NCBI RefSeq assembly: GCF_021389975.1
Contig: NZ_CP089981.1
Location: forward strand, 1,010,501 to 1,074,500
Direction: 5' to 3'
DNA from: Fulvivirga ulvae
Lineage (GTDB): Bacteria > Bacteroidota > Bacteroidia > Cytophagales > Cyclobacteriaceae
DNA: 64,000 bases
The stretch's first letter is position 1. Every line of letters starts with the position of its first letter. The position numbers and the translations under genes were made by a program. The notes beneath the pieces were generated by a model, which was not told the DNA's origin, did not search any database, and saw only the letters and a program-made list of their open reading frames with translations. This document shows, piece by piece, positions 27,489 through 37,200 of the stretch.

Positions 27489-28076
27489 ATGAATACAACC
27501 TTAAGTCAAAATTTATACCTGGTTAAAGAACATGTTGGCATGTTCAAAGCTGCAAATAATTATGATATCTATGATCCGGATACTCAGCAAATTATTATGA
27601 ACTGCCGCGAAGAAAAACTAGGGTTCTTCACTAAACTACTCAGGTTTACTGACTATAAAAGGATGACCCCATTTCACATTGAAATCAAAACCCCGACCGG
27701 TGATAAAGTGCTAACGGTAAAGCGAGGGGTCTCTGTCTTTCTCTCATCTGTTGAAGTATTTGATGAAAACGAAAAGCTCATTGGAAAATTCAAACAACAA
27801 CTGTTTTCCATTGGTGGTAAGTTTAAAGTACTTGATGCTAAAGAAAACCACTTATGTACCCTTAAAGGAAAATGGACAAGCTGGGATTTCAAATTTGTAA
27901 AAGATGATATCGAGATGGCACATGTAAGCAAAAAATGGGCTGGATTTGGAAGGGAGTTATTTACGAGTGCTGATAACTATATGCTTAAAATTGACGAAAA
28001 AATCCCTGCTGATAACTCGATAAGGATACTCATTATGGCCGCTGTAATGTGCATAGATATGGTACTGAAGGAGTAG
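27489..28076 (+). CDS. Scramblase/LURP-one-like protein
   Basis: A 195-residue protein with the tubby-like barrel of phospholipid scramblase and LURP-one families: LYLVKEHVGMFKAANNYDIY, then FHIEIKTPTGDKVLTVKRG, DENEKLIGKFKQ and LKGKWTSWDFKF. The C-terminal hydrophobic helix (NSIRILIMAAVMCIDMVL) could insert in the membrane. Bacterial function is unproven; lipid binding is likely. It is separated from siaC by 180 bases, so it may be its own unit. Confidence 0.75.
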   Translation: MNTTLSQNLYLVKEHVGMFKAANNYDIYDPDTQQIIMNCREEKLGFFTKLLRFTDYKRMTPFHIEIKTPTGDKVLTVKRGVSVFLSSVEVFDENEKLIGKFKQQLFSIGGKFKVLDAKENHLCTLKGKWTSWDFKFVKDDIEMAHVSKKWAGFGRELFTSADNYMLKIDEKIPADNSIRILIMAAVMCIDMVLKE

Positions 28077-28087
28077 AATTCTTCACA

Positions 28088-28125
28088 TCAAAAGGCCATT
28101 TCCAGCTTGATGAAATGGCTTTTGA
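28088..28125 (+). terminator. Hairpin terminator after the scramblase-like gene
   Basis: TCAAAAGGCCATTTC (28088-28102) pairs with GAAATGGCTTTTGA (28112-28125) with one bulged base. The T run is inside the stem rather than after it. Confidence 0.55.
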
Positions 28126-28179
28126 AATTATAATAAGAATAATTTCTACTTACCGAAGCAAAACTTAACCAAAAAATAA

Positions 28180-28208
28180 TTTGGCATTAATTAAATTTTA
28201 GTACTTTG
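28180..28208 (+). promoter_or_regulatory. Near-consensus promoter with a long leader
   Basis: TTTG (28180-28183), 18 bases, then TACTTTG (28202-28208), one base short of TAnnTTTG. Transcription would begin near 28214, leaving a leader of about 125 bases before the ATG at 28340. Confidence 0.4.
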
Positions 28209-28339
28209 CTTCAATTAGTATAGTTGACTTTCCCGGGCAGGTAGCTGTTTTCGAAACGCCCCACTGTTAAACTGGTTGCCCCAGCCCTTCTATCAACAAT
28301 GCTGCATCCTCTGCATTATTCACAATTAGTCAAAATAAA

Positions 28340-28675
28340 ATGGAAAACACACAACATGACCAGGCTCAGCTAATTAATCAGGTTTATGAGCATACGGCGC
28401 ACTTGCTGGTTACTGAAAAGAGGACACCATCAGAAGTCACGGACATTCTGGTAGGTAAAGGGATACCTCATGACAGCGCCACACAAATAGTAAATCAACT
28501 TGTGAACCAGGTTGAACTAGCAAAAAAAGAACGGGCGAAAAAAGATATGCTCTATGGCGCTTTATGGTGTGTTGGTGGTATAGCAGCTACCGCATCCGGC
28601 ATAGGGCTGATTTTTTGGGGTGCCATACTTTTCGGGGGTATTCAGTTTGTTAAAGGCCTGGCAAACATGAGTTAA
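28340..28675 (+). CDS. Small membrane protein of unknown function
   Basis: A 111-residue protein. The N-terminal half is soluble and helical (VTEKRTPSEVTDILVGKGIP reads like a UBA/SHOCT-type short helical motif). The C-terminal half has two hydrophobic segments separated by a Gly turn (YGALWCVGGIAATASGIGLI and FWGAILFGGIQFV). I do not recognise a named family beyond general Bacteroidota two-helix proteins. Convergent with the Cus operon. Confidence 0.65.
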   Translation: MENTQHDQAQLINQVYEHTAHLLVTEKRTPSEVTDILVGKGIPHDSATQIVNQLVNQVELAKKERAKKDMLYGALWCVGGIAATASGIGLIFWGAILFGGIQFVKGLANMS

Positions 28676-28694
28676 AACCCGGACCTAAAGATAT

Positions 28695-28723
28695 TTGTGT
28701 CCCCTTCATTTTAGGGGACACAA
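28695..28723. terminator. Hairpin between convergent units
   Basis: TTGTGTCCCCT (28695-28705) pairs perfectly with AGGGGACACAA (28713-28723). T-rich tails are weak, but the position between two converging genes fits termination. Confidence 0.55.
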
Positions 28724-28744
28724 GTAAATTTTCAGTAAGTTAAT

Positions 28745-29350
28745 TTAATTTGCCGCTATTGTTTCCTGGACTTTCCCACACTTTAACATCTTATCACCAA
28801 AATAAGGATTTCGGATTTCCTCACTTGAACTCAGCCAGAATGCTCCCTGGTTGTCAAATGCCATAGGACAATACTGCTTATATAGTGTATGCCCGGTATT
28901 CTTAGCCTTCGCCATAACGTAGACATCCTTTGACATTCGGTCAAAACGCTCTCTGATATGCTCAAGCTCATCAGTTTCAACTATTTGCTGTGCATCTTCC
29001 TTAAGATTCTTCACGGCCATTGAAGTCTCGGCATCCTCAAGGGCCGACAGCATACTTGAAGCCGCTTCCTTTGACTTCCCTGCATCGCTCGCCACTAATG
29101 CATCCTTAAGCTGAAGATAAGAATCTGCAATACCTGCCGCTACTTTCTCTGAAAGGTTCTTGAAGTCCTCGGCAGTGACTATAACATCTGCACTCGCTTC
29201 TGCTTTTTCTCCATCTGCATGGTCCATTTCTTCGTGGCTATGATCGCTCACAGTTTCACCTTCCGTTGCATCGGTAGACTTATTGCCACATGCCATTGCG
29301 AAAGATACTAACAGAAAAAACATTAAAAGATTTAAAATTCGAGTTCTCAT
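28745..29350 (-). CDS. DUF3347 lipoprotein of the Cus operon
   Basis: A 201-residue lipoprotein with lipobox AMAC (residue ~21), then a His/Asp/Glu-rich stretch (DHSHEEMDHADGEKAEA) likely to bind metal. A helical DUF3347 domain follows, ending in YKQYCPMAFDNQGAFWLSS and EIRNPYFGDKMLKCGKVQET. The Cys-Pro-Met and Met/Cys-rich tail suggest Cu(I)/Ag(I) binding. The same tail closes the CusB-like protein encoded 30 bases upstream, so the two probably arose by domain duplication. It is the last gene of the efflux operon. Confidence 0.85.
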   Translation of the reverse strand: MRTRILNLLMFFLLVSFAMACGNKSTDATEGETVSDHSHEEMDHADGEKAEASADVIVTAEDFKNLSEKVAAGIADSYLQLKDALVASDAGKSKEAASSMLSALEDAETSMAVKNLKEDAQQIVETDELEHIRERFDRMSKDVYVMAKAKNTGHTLYKQYCPMAFDNQGAFWLSSSEEIRNPYFGDKMLKCGKVQETIAAN

Positions 29351-29380
29351 CGTTTGTTTATATAAGTTTTGGATTTAAAA

Positions 29381-31135
29381 TTACTCAATTGTTTCAGTTA
29401 CTTCCCCACAGGTGAGCATCATATCACCATAGTATGGATTTCGGATTTCATCAACCTCACTTAACCAGTTAGCTCCCTGGTCATCATTAGCCATAGGGCA
29501 ATGTTGTACATAAACTGTCTTACTAAATGGACCAAAAGTTTGAGCTGTATTAACCATTACTTCCGATAGTGAAATAAATGATTTACGGGCCTGATCAATA
29601 TTATCTGCTGAACCTATACCGTTTATTGCCTCTCTCATTTGTCCTTCCAAAGCCATCCATCTGTCATGTGCTTTGTCTTTAAATATGTTCATCGGCGTTT
29701 GCTCCAGCTCCCTTTTAAAAGCACTTGCTGAAGCCAAAGCCTCTTCTTTATTTGAAGCCACCAGTGCATCTTTCAGCTTATAATACTTGATGATCAGTCC
29801 CTCGATATGTTTTCTGGCCTGATCACCTGTCTGAACAGCTTCCGGTTTTTCGGTCTGCCCGGGGTCATGCCCTTTCATTGTGGTCCCGCCTTCAGGGTTC
29901 ATCATACTGGGTTTTCCTGCCAACTGCGCTGCAGCATCAACGGTAAATGTACCGTTAACCACCACTTCATCACCAGGTTTTAACCCTTTTTCAATAACAT
30001 AAGAATTACCTAAAGCAGGTCCAAGCACTACTTCTTTCATCATAAAAGAAGGCTCTTCTGTAGTTTGGTTTTGTACATATACCACCGACCGCTCACCTGT
30101 CCACATAACGGCTGATTTGGGTAAAACAACCCGATCTCCCTGAGTAGGCATTGCTGCTTTTATAGAACCGGTGACAAACATTTCCGGCTTTAGCTTCTTC
30201 CCTGAATTTGGTATTTCCACCCGGACTTTGGCCACACGGCTCTGACGATTAACTACAGGCTCAATAAATGCTACCTCCCCTGCAAACTCCTGACCGGGCA
30301 GGGAAGCAACGGTAAAACTAACTTTATCCCCAACATCTATCCATGGAAGGTCACTTTCATAAGCATCAAACTCAACCCATACCTTAGAAAGGTCAGCCAC
30401 AGTGTATAATGCTTCTCCGGTTTTGAGGTGATCACCCACATTCACTCTTTTTTCTAACACAACACCTGACCGGTCAGCCAAAATATCTATGGTTTGTCTT
30501 ATTTCTCCAGACTTAGCAATGTTGCTGATCTGGCTTTCGGAAAGTTTAAACGCTTTGAGTTTCTCAACGGCAGCCCTGTATAACGCGGGCTGCGAATCTT
30601 TAATAGCAACAGTCTGGAGCAACTCTCTTTGAGCGGCAATAAGTTCAGGAGAATAAATGCTGGCAAGCCTATGTCCCCGTGTGACATACTCACCGGTGGT
30701 ATTTACGAAAAGCTGTTCAATCCGGCCAGCTACATGAGCGGTAAGCGTCTTCACCAGCCGTTCATTGGGCACTACTGTACCATTTAGCTGAAGGGATCTT
30801 TCAGTTTCACCTGCCCCTCTTCCCACTATCATTGTCTGAATACCGGCCAGTTTTATAGCCGTTTTTGTCATAGAAACGGCTATAGGGTTGACATCTCCCT
30901 CACCTGATCGTAAAGGGATCAGATCCATGCCACAAATGGGGCACTGCCCTGGCTCCGGCTGCCTTATTTGGGGGTGCATGGAACATGTCCATGTAGTTTC
31001 ACCAGCATGGACAGCGAGATCGTGAGGGGTATGGGTTTCCTCACGATCGCTATGCCAAAAGATATAACCCAACAACAGCCCTGCCAGCAGAGCTATTGTA
31101 GCTATTACCCATTTATTCTCGAGATACTTTTTCAT
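29381..31135 (-). CDS. cusB: CusB-like periplasmic adaptor of RND efflux pump
   Basis: A 584-residue membrane fusion protein. An N-terminal anchor (about residues 9-28) is followed by a heavy-metal-binding domain (TCSMHPQIRQPEPGQCPICG, residues ~50-70). Adaptor barrel and lipoyl segments follow (AHVAGRIEQLFVNTTGEYVT), then a helical hairpin, a beta barrel and a membrane-proximal domain ending near residue 410. An extra C-terminal DUF3347 domain with CPMANDDQGANWL adds about 170 residues to the usual CusB length. It links the inner membrane pump to the TolC-type channel and delivers Cu/Ag. Confidence 0.92.
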   Translation of the reverse strand: MKKYLENKWVIATIALLAGLLLGYIFWHSDREETHTPHDLAVHAGETTWTCSMHPQIRQPEPGQCPICGMDLIPLRSGEGDVNPIAVSMTKTAIKLAGIQTMIVGRGAGETERSLQLNGTVVPNERLVKTLTAHVAGRIEQLFVNTTGEYVTRGHRLASIYSPELIAAQRELLQTVAIKDSQPALYRAAVEKLKAFKLSESQISNIAKSGEIRQTIDILADRSGVVLEKRVNVGDHLKTGEALYTVADLSKVWVEFDAYESDLPWIDVGDKVSFTVASLPGQEFAGEVAFIEPVVNRQSRVAKVRVEIPNSGKKLKPEMFVTGSIKAAMPTQGDRVVLPKSAVMWTGERSVVYVQNQTTEEPSFMMKEVVLGPALGNSYVIEKGLKPGDEVVVNGTFTVDAAAQLAGKPSMMNPEGGTTMKGHDPGQTEKPEAVQTGDQARKHIEGLIIKYYKLKDALVASNKEEALASASAFKRELEQTPMNIFKDKAHDRWMALEGQMREAINGIGSADNIDQARKSFISLSEVMVNTAQTFGPFSKTVYVQHCPMANDDQGANWLSEVDEIRNPYYGDMMLTCGEVTETIE

Positions 31136-31151
31136 TTTAGTTTTTATGTTA

Positions 31152-32225
31152 TCAAGCCACGGTGATATCCTTGTTGAGATATACGTCCTGAACGGTATTT
31201 AACAATTCTACTCCCTCTTTGAAGGGACGCTGAAATGCTTTTCTGCCCAGTATCAGTCCGCTGCCGCCAGCCCTTTTGTTAATTACTGCTGTTTTTACTG
31301 CTTCCTGTACATCGGAAACTCCTTTTGATTCACCTCCGGAATTGATAAGGCCAACTCTTCCTGCATAACAGTTGAGCACCTGGTACCGGCAGAGATCAAT
31401 GGGGTGCTCACTTGCCAGTTTATCATACATGTCAGGGTGAGATTTGCCAAACTTGACGTTGGTATATCCGCCATTGTTGGTTGGCAGCTTTTGTTTGATC
31501 AGGTCAGCCTGGATAGTCACCCCTAAATGGTTTGCCTGGCCCGTGAGATCTGCCGACGCATGGTAATCAGAGCCGTTTTGTTTGAAATTTTCATTTCTGG
31601 TATAGCACCAAAGTACGGTAGCCATCCCCAGCTCATGCGCTACTTCAAAAGCCTGAGACACTTCCACAATCTGCCTGTCAGACTCTTCAGAGCCAAAATA
31701 AATAGTAGCTCCAACTGCAACCGCTCCCAGTTCCCAGGCTTCCTGCACCGATCCAAACATGATCTGGTCATACTTATTCGGATAGGAAAGCAGCTCATTG
31801 TGATTGATCTTCACTAAGAAGGGGATCTTGTGTGCATACTTACGCGACATCAGCGCCAGGCCTCCAAACGTACTTGCCACAGCATTGCACCCCGCCTCAA
31901 TGGCCAGTTTAATGATATTTTCAGGATCAAAATAAACAGGATTAGGGGCAAAAGCACTGCCTGCAGAATGCTCTATCCCCTGATCAACCGGAAGAATGGA
32001 CAAATAACCTGTATTTGCCAAACGGCCGTTACCATACAAGGCCGCAAGACTCCGCATCACCTGGGGCGAACGGTTGCTGGTTGCAAAGATATCATCGATC
32101 AGGCCTGGCCCCGGTGTGTACAAAGAATCCTTGTCTACCGTTTTGCAGGTATGATCAAGTAGTTTTGATGCATCATCACCAAGTAATGAGGCAATTTTGT
32201 CGGTGGTTTGGTTAGCTGTCATCAT
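31152..32225 (-). CDS. fbaB: Class I fructose-bisphosphate aldolase, archaeal/FbaB type
   Basis: A 357-residue DeoC/FbaB-type TIM barrel enzyme, which cleaves fructose-1,6-bisphosphate through a Lys Schiff base. Diagnostic stretches are YLSILPVDQGIEHSAGSAFA, FLVKINHNELLSYPNKYDQ, and GGSGLILGRKAFQRPF for phosphate binding. The protein looks complete and functional. Its position is odd: it lies between the TolC-like and CusB-like genes of a copper-type efflux operon, 76 and 16 bases away, in the same direction. Whether it is expressed with the pump is an inference from spacing. Confidence 0.9.
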   Translation of the reverse strand: MMTANQTTDKIASLLGDDASKLLDHTCKTVDKDSLYTPGPGLIDDIFATSNRSPQVMRSLAALYGNGRLANTGYLSILPVDQGIEHSAGSAFAPNPVYFDPENIIKLAIEAGCNAVASTFGGLALMSRKYAHKIPFLVKINHNELLSYPNKYDQIMFGSVQEAWELGAVAVGATIYFGSEESDRQIVEVSQAFEVAHELGMATVLWCYTRNENFKQNGSDYHASADLTGQANHLGVTIQADLIKQKLPTNNGGYTNVKFGKSHPDMYDKLASEHPIDLCRYQVLNCYAGRVGLINSGGESKGVSDVQEAVKTAVINKRAGGSGLILGRKAFQRPFKEGVELLNTVQDVYLNKDITVA

Positions 32226-32301
32226 AATTTCTAATGTTTAAATTCCTTTTATAATTTAACATTTAAATCAGTGTTATGCTCAAATTGTTTTAGGCTCCCC
32301 T

Positions 32302-33558
32302 TTAGTTTTCATGTAATGCCGTGTCTTCATTAATTTCGTATGTCAGGTATTCGATCTCCGCATATTTCAGCAGGTATTCTTTGTATGACTTATAAAAGCT
32401 TCTCTCGAACTGTATGAGCCTTTGCTGTACCTCTAAAATCCGTTCAAATTCTTCCAGGTCATTAGTATAATCTGAAATTGTTAGTTCCAGCGTCCTCTGT
32501 GCAATGTCTATTTGCTCTTTATAAAGCTCCAGCTCACTCCTGGCAGACTGCATTTCATAAACCGCCATATCCAGTTGAGAAGCCAGTGTATTGCTCATAT
32601 TTTCCTGCTCCAACTGAAACTGCTCCCCCTTAAATTCAGCCTCTTTTACCGCTGCCTTATACTTTTTTCTCCAGATAGGGATACTAATAGTTGCCATAGG
32701 CATCAATACATTTTTCCCATTATCCGGCATAGACATATCAGAACGCCTGCCTACAATGACATAATCAATACCAGCCCCAATAGAGGGATAACCGCTTTTC
32801 TCTGCTACTCTTCTGCTTTCTATCGCTGCGGCCTGCTGAAGCTCAAAAAATTTGACATTTGGATGGTTCGTCAGACTATCCCGCGCAAAAACAGGATCAC
32901 CGGCCGGAAGAACGATTGAATCAGCTACGATAACCCCAGCCGTGTCCGGTTCGCTGTTGATCAGTCTGAAAAAGGAACGTTCAAGTACAATAATCCTGTC
33001 CTTTAAGATTTCCAACTTCGTATTTACCTGCTTTTGCTCCAACTGCACTCTGAAAACACTTGAAAGACGCCCCTCACTGGTACTGAACCGGGTTTGAGCC
33101 AGATTTTCATAAGTTCTGAGTATTTCAAGGTTCTCCTTTTCAAGCCCTATCAGTTTATAGGCTTCCCATAGTTGGTAATATTGCCCTTTCACCTGCATAA
33201 AGAGTTTTTCCCTTGCGTCTATAAATTTGATATAACTGGCTTCGGCCTGCAAAGCAGCTACATCTCCCCGCTCCTTAAGGGTACCAAACCAGGGAAACAT
33301 CTGACTAAGAGAAAACCTCGCCCTTTGCGGCCCCACCCTTGTTTCAACCGGACTAATGAAATACCCAAAAGACAACGTAGGCTCCTGCAGGCTTTTAGCC
33401 TGAGGTACCTTCTCCATAGCCGCTTCAAATTCGGCATACCTTGCCTTTAACCCCGGATTATTTTTTGCTGCCACATTGAGGTAATCATTTAAGGGGCTTT
33501 GACCCAACCCTGGAATTGCCATGCATAAGAAAGTGATATTGATAATTAATTTTCTCAT
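32302..33558 (-). CDS. TolC-family outer membrane efflux channel (CusC-like)
   Basis: A 418-residue outer membrane factor with signal peptide (ending GLGQ), two OEP repeats of long amphipathic helices (QAKSLQEPTLSFGYFISPVE near the first, VAEKSGYPSIGAGIDYVIVG near the second) and no lipobox. It overlaps the upstream ALDC-like gene by 4 bases (ATGA type), so is translated in the same message. It forms the outer duct for the CusA/CusB pair. Confidence 0.88.
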   Translation of the reverse strand: MRKLIINITFLCMAIPGLGQSPLNDYLNVAAKNNPGLKARYAEFEAAMEKVPQAKSLQEPTLSFGYFISPVETRVGPQRARFSLSQMFPWFGTLKERGDVAALQAEASYIKFIDAREKLFMQVKGQYYQLWEAYKLIGLEKENLEILRTYENLAQTRFSTSEGRLSSVFRVQLEQKQVNTKLEILKDRIIVLERSFFRLINSEPDTAGVIVADSIVLPAGDPVFARDSLTNHPNVKFFELQQAAAIESRRVAEKSGYPSIGAGIDYVIVGRRSDMSMPDNGKNVLMPMATISIPIWRKKYKAAVKEAEFKGEQFQLEQENMSNTLASQLDMAVYEMQSARSELELYKEQIDIAQRTLELTISDYTNDLEEFERILEVQQRLIQFERSFYKSYKEYLLKYAEIEYLTYEINEDTALHEN

Positions 33559-34268
33559 TCTGCCGGAACATATAGTTTAACATTACCATCCAACCGAATA
33601 TCATCGACATGACCAGCCTTACTCCTCTCTTCATTTATCACATGCATATGGATATTGGAATCATGATGTGTGAACACGCCCTGATGATATTCAGAATAAA
33701 AGCCAACGATTGATATCTTCGCACCCTCCAGTGTATTAGAAAAGGCCGCTATCCTTATCTCCTCATGGGTGGCATGCCCAGCTAAAGGCCTTATAATATG
33801 AAACTTTACAAACGCCGGCTTGCCTTTTAGCCGAAATAGCAATGGCTTACCTGAGCTATCTGCTCCCCTCAACCGGGACAGGAAAATTTCCAGATCTTCC
33901 AAGGAAACTACACTGTCAGGTAACTGCATCTCTTCCCATCCACTTACATAGGCATACACGAGCAGTGTGGCAGCAACATCTCTATCCTTTGAAACGGCCA
34001 CCACATCACCTTTCGCCTTGCTGACGAATGGCACACCATCTTCAATCATTATCTCGCCACTTAAGCCATCAAGGGAACCCACTGCAAATAAGCCCGGCCT
34101 TTCCAAAAGCGAATCAACAGCCACTTTAGCTGAAATATCATTTTTATGCATAATATCCCTTAGCTGCCCGGCATGTAGCACTTCATAATCGCCATTATGG
34201 TTAGCCGTACAGCCTGAGGCCCATACAGCAACCGCCAGAACAAAATATTTTATATTAACCATTTTCAT
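33555..34268 (-). CDS. Acetolactate-decarboxylase-like lipoprotein in efflux operon
   Basis: A 237-residue lipoprotein (lipobox ASGC, Cys20). The fold signature of alpha-acetolactate decarboxylase is clear: FAVGSLDGLSGEIMIEDGVP, and near the end the zinc ligands H207 and H209 in IHMHVIN plus H220 in AGHV. The 2- and 11-residue spacings equal those I recall for the Brevibacillus enzyme (H194, H196, H207). The C-terminal tail after the last His is short (17 residues), so a tail Glu used in catalysis there may be missing. It overlaps cusA and the TolC gene by 14 and 4 bases. Being exported beside a Cu/Ag pump, it could be a metal-binding derivative rather than a butanediol-pathway enzyme. Confidence 0.78.
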   Translation of the reverse strand: MKMVNIKYFVLAVAVWASGCTANHNGDYEVLHAGQLRDIMHKNDISAKVAVDSLLERPGLFAVGSLDGLSGEIMIEDGVPFVSKAKGDVVAVSKDRDVAATLLVYAYVSGWEEMQLPDSVVSLEDLEIFLSRLRGADSSGKPLLFRLKGKPAFVKFHIIRPLAGHATHEEIRIAAFSNTLEGAKISIVGFYSEYHQGVFTHHDSNIHMHVINEERSKAGHVDDIRLDGNVKLYVPAE

Positions 34269-37200
34269 TATGTTGCCTCTTTTTTAGTCTGTTCTCCTGC
34301 CTCCATCCATATAAAACAGGAACCACAAAAATTGTAATTATGGCTATGGTCATTCCTCCAAAGATCGGAATGGCCATGGGTACCATTATGTCTGAACCTT
34401 TACCTGTAGAAGTGAGGATCGGAACGAGTGCAATTAAGGTAGTGGCCGTCGTCATCATGGCAGGCCTTACCCTGCGCTCTCCGGCATCAACTACCGCTTG
34501 CCTGATGGCTTCCTTTGTTTTAAATACCTGCCCTGCAAACCGCTGGTCGAGATAAGTGGCCATTAGCACGCCATCGTCAGTAGCAATCCCAAACAGTGCA
34601 ATAAAGCCCACCCACACCGCAACACTGAGGTTGATGGTCTTCATCTGGAACAACTCCCGAAGCGGAATATCTGCGAATGCAAAATCTGCAAACCAGGCCT
34701 GTCCATACAACCAGATCATCATAAAGCCCCCTCCAAATGCTACTGCAATACCCGTAAACACCTGCAGGGATGTGGTAACTGATCTGAACTGGAAATACAT
34801 GATCAGAAAAATGATAACCAGCACCAGTGGAACTATAATGCCCAGGCGCTTCTCTGCCCTTAACTGGTTTTCGTAAGTGCCTGAAAAACGAAAACTAACT
34901 CCTGCAGGTACCTCAAGTGCTCCGGAATCGATCCTTTCCCGGATAGCTCTTTGTGCATCATGCACTACGTCTACCTCTGCAAACCCTGTATTTTTATCAA
35001 ACAGTACATAACTCGTAAGGAAGGTCTCCTCACTCTTGATCATCTGAGGCCCGCGAAGGAACTCTATACTCGCCAACTGCCCCAGGGGAATTTGTGCACC
35101 GGAAGGTGTCATCACAAGAATCTGCTCCAGTTCTCGTGGATCGTCCCGCAGCTCCCGTGGATACCTTATCCTGATAGGAAACCGCTCCCTTCCTTCTACA
35201 GTAGTACTTAGTTTCATTCCGCCGATACCTGTTTCAATAGCCATTTGCACCTGCTCTATGCTCAGGCCATATCTGGCTATAGCGTCACGATCAATATCTA
35301 TCTGTATATATGGTTTCCCAACTACCCTATCGGCAAAAACTGCTTCCTTTTTTACCGAAGGCACTGTTTTCAATATTTGCTCAAGGGCGAACCCGAACGA
35401 TTCAAGGGTTTCCAGGTCAGGCCCTGCTATTTTTATCCCCATAGGGGCGCGCATACCTGTCTGCAACATTACAAGCCTGGTTTCGATAGGTTGAAGCTTG
35501 GGGGCAGATGTAACGCCCGGCAACTCGGTGGCTTTTACAATTTCGTTCCAGATATCATCCGTACTTTTTATCTCGTCCCGCCAATTGCGAAAGAAACTGC
35601 CATTCTCATCCTCAACCAGTTTTTCAGCAGGCAACCGCAAAGCAATGATCTCATTTCTCGACAACACTTCTCCTGAATTTAATATGAACCTGTCTTCATC
35701 ATCCGTCTTAAATCTCATTCTTCTACCACTCTCATCCACTACATACTCGGGTTTATAGTTGATCACATTTTCATACATGGATATTGGAGCAGGGTCAAGA
35801 GCACTCTCAACACGGCCTAGTTTACCAACGACCATATCCACTTCAGGGATTGTACTCACCTGCATGTCCAGGGATCGAAGTGTTTTAATGTTCTCCTCTA
35901 TACCCGCATGAGGCATGGACGTTGGCATCAGCAGGAAAGAGCCCTCATTGAGGGAAGGCATAAATTCTTTACCGATCCCCGGAAAATTGTGGGCAAGACC
36001 CGACCAGACAGAGGTAGTACGAATGTTCACATTCACAGCATCAAATCCATGGGCTACAAAACCAAAAACTTTATTAAAGCCCTGCCAGACCACCACACCA
36101 AAAAGTATAATGAAAGTAGGTATGATCAGGAACTTGAACCTGTTGTAGAGACACCAACTTAGAATGGATGAATAATATCTGACAAGTAACAAGGAGCCTC
36201 CCAGAACTGCTCCTACTACCAGGGCTACAAATATGATATTGAGCAGCAAGCTCTTACCGGCCCCCAAAGGAAGCCAGTGCATGGCCAATAGCCAAACCAC
36301 TGCCAATACGGAGACAGTTACTTCCCCATGGCGAATGGCCCAATGGTTAAAACGGGTAAAACCTTTAACGACTCCTACCACTCCAAATAGCAACACCACC
36401 ATTCCTGCCCATGTAGAAAAAGTAAAAGCAATTAAAACCCCCACGGGTACGATTACGACATTGAGCCATTTTCTGATTTTCTGTCTTTCAATTTTTAACC
36501 CAAACAGCCAATGTGCCAAAGCGGGAAGTATAAATAAAGCGATGATTACAGCAGAGGCCAGGGCAAAGGTTTTTGTAAAAGCCAGAGGCCTGAAAAGCTT
36601 GCCTTCAGCCGCCTCAAGGGTAAATACCGGGATAAAACTGATAATAGTAGTTGAAACCGCCGTAACTATGGCACCACTTACTTCTGCTGAGGCTTCGTAA
36701 ATAGTTTCCAACAGGTTTTTTCCCTTATTCTCATCCAGGTATTTAATAACGTTTTCGGTAAGAATAATGCCCAGGTCTACCATGGTACCTATAGCTATGG
36801 CTATTCCGCTTAGGGCTACGATGTTGGCATCAACATTTGTATATCTCATAGCTATAAACACCATAAGCACGGCCAGAGGTAAGAGGAAAGAAATGATCAT
36901 CGATACCCGGAGGTTTAGCACCATCACTATGATCACCAGGATGGTGATCAGTATCTCAAGCGAAAGTGCTTCCTCAAGTGTGCCAAGGGTTTCGTAGATG
37001 AGCTGGGTGCGGTCATAAAAAGGGACAATGGTAACTTTGGATATGCTGCCATCCTCCAGGGTTTTTACCGGAAGGCCCTTTTCAACTTCTGCAATTTTTC
37101 CCTTTACGTTTTTGATTACTTGCAACGGATTTGAGCCATAGCGGGCTACAACCACTCCACCGGTAACTTCAGCTCCGCCTTTATCCAGAACTCCCCGCCT

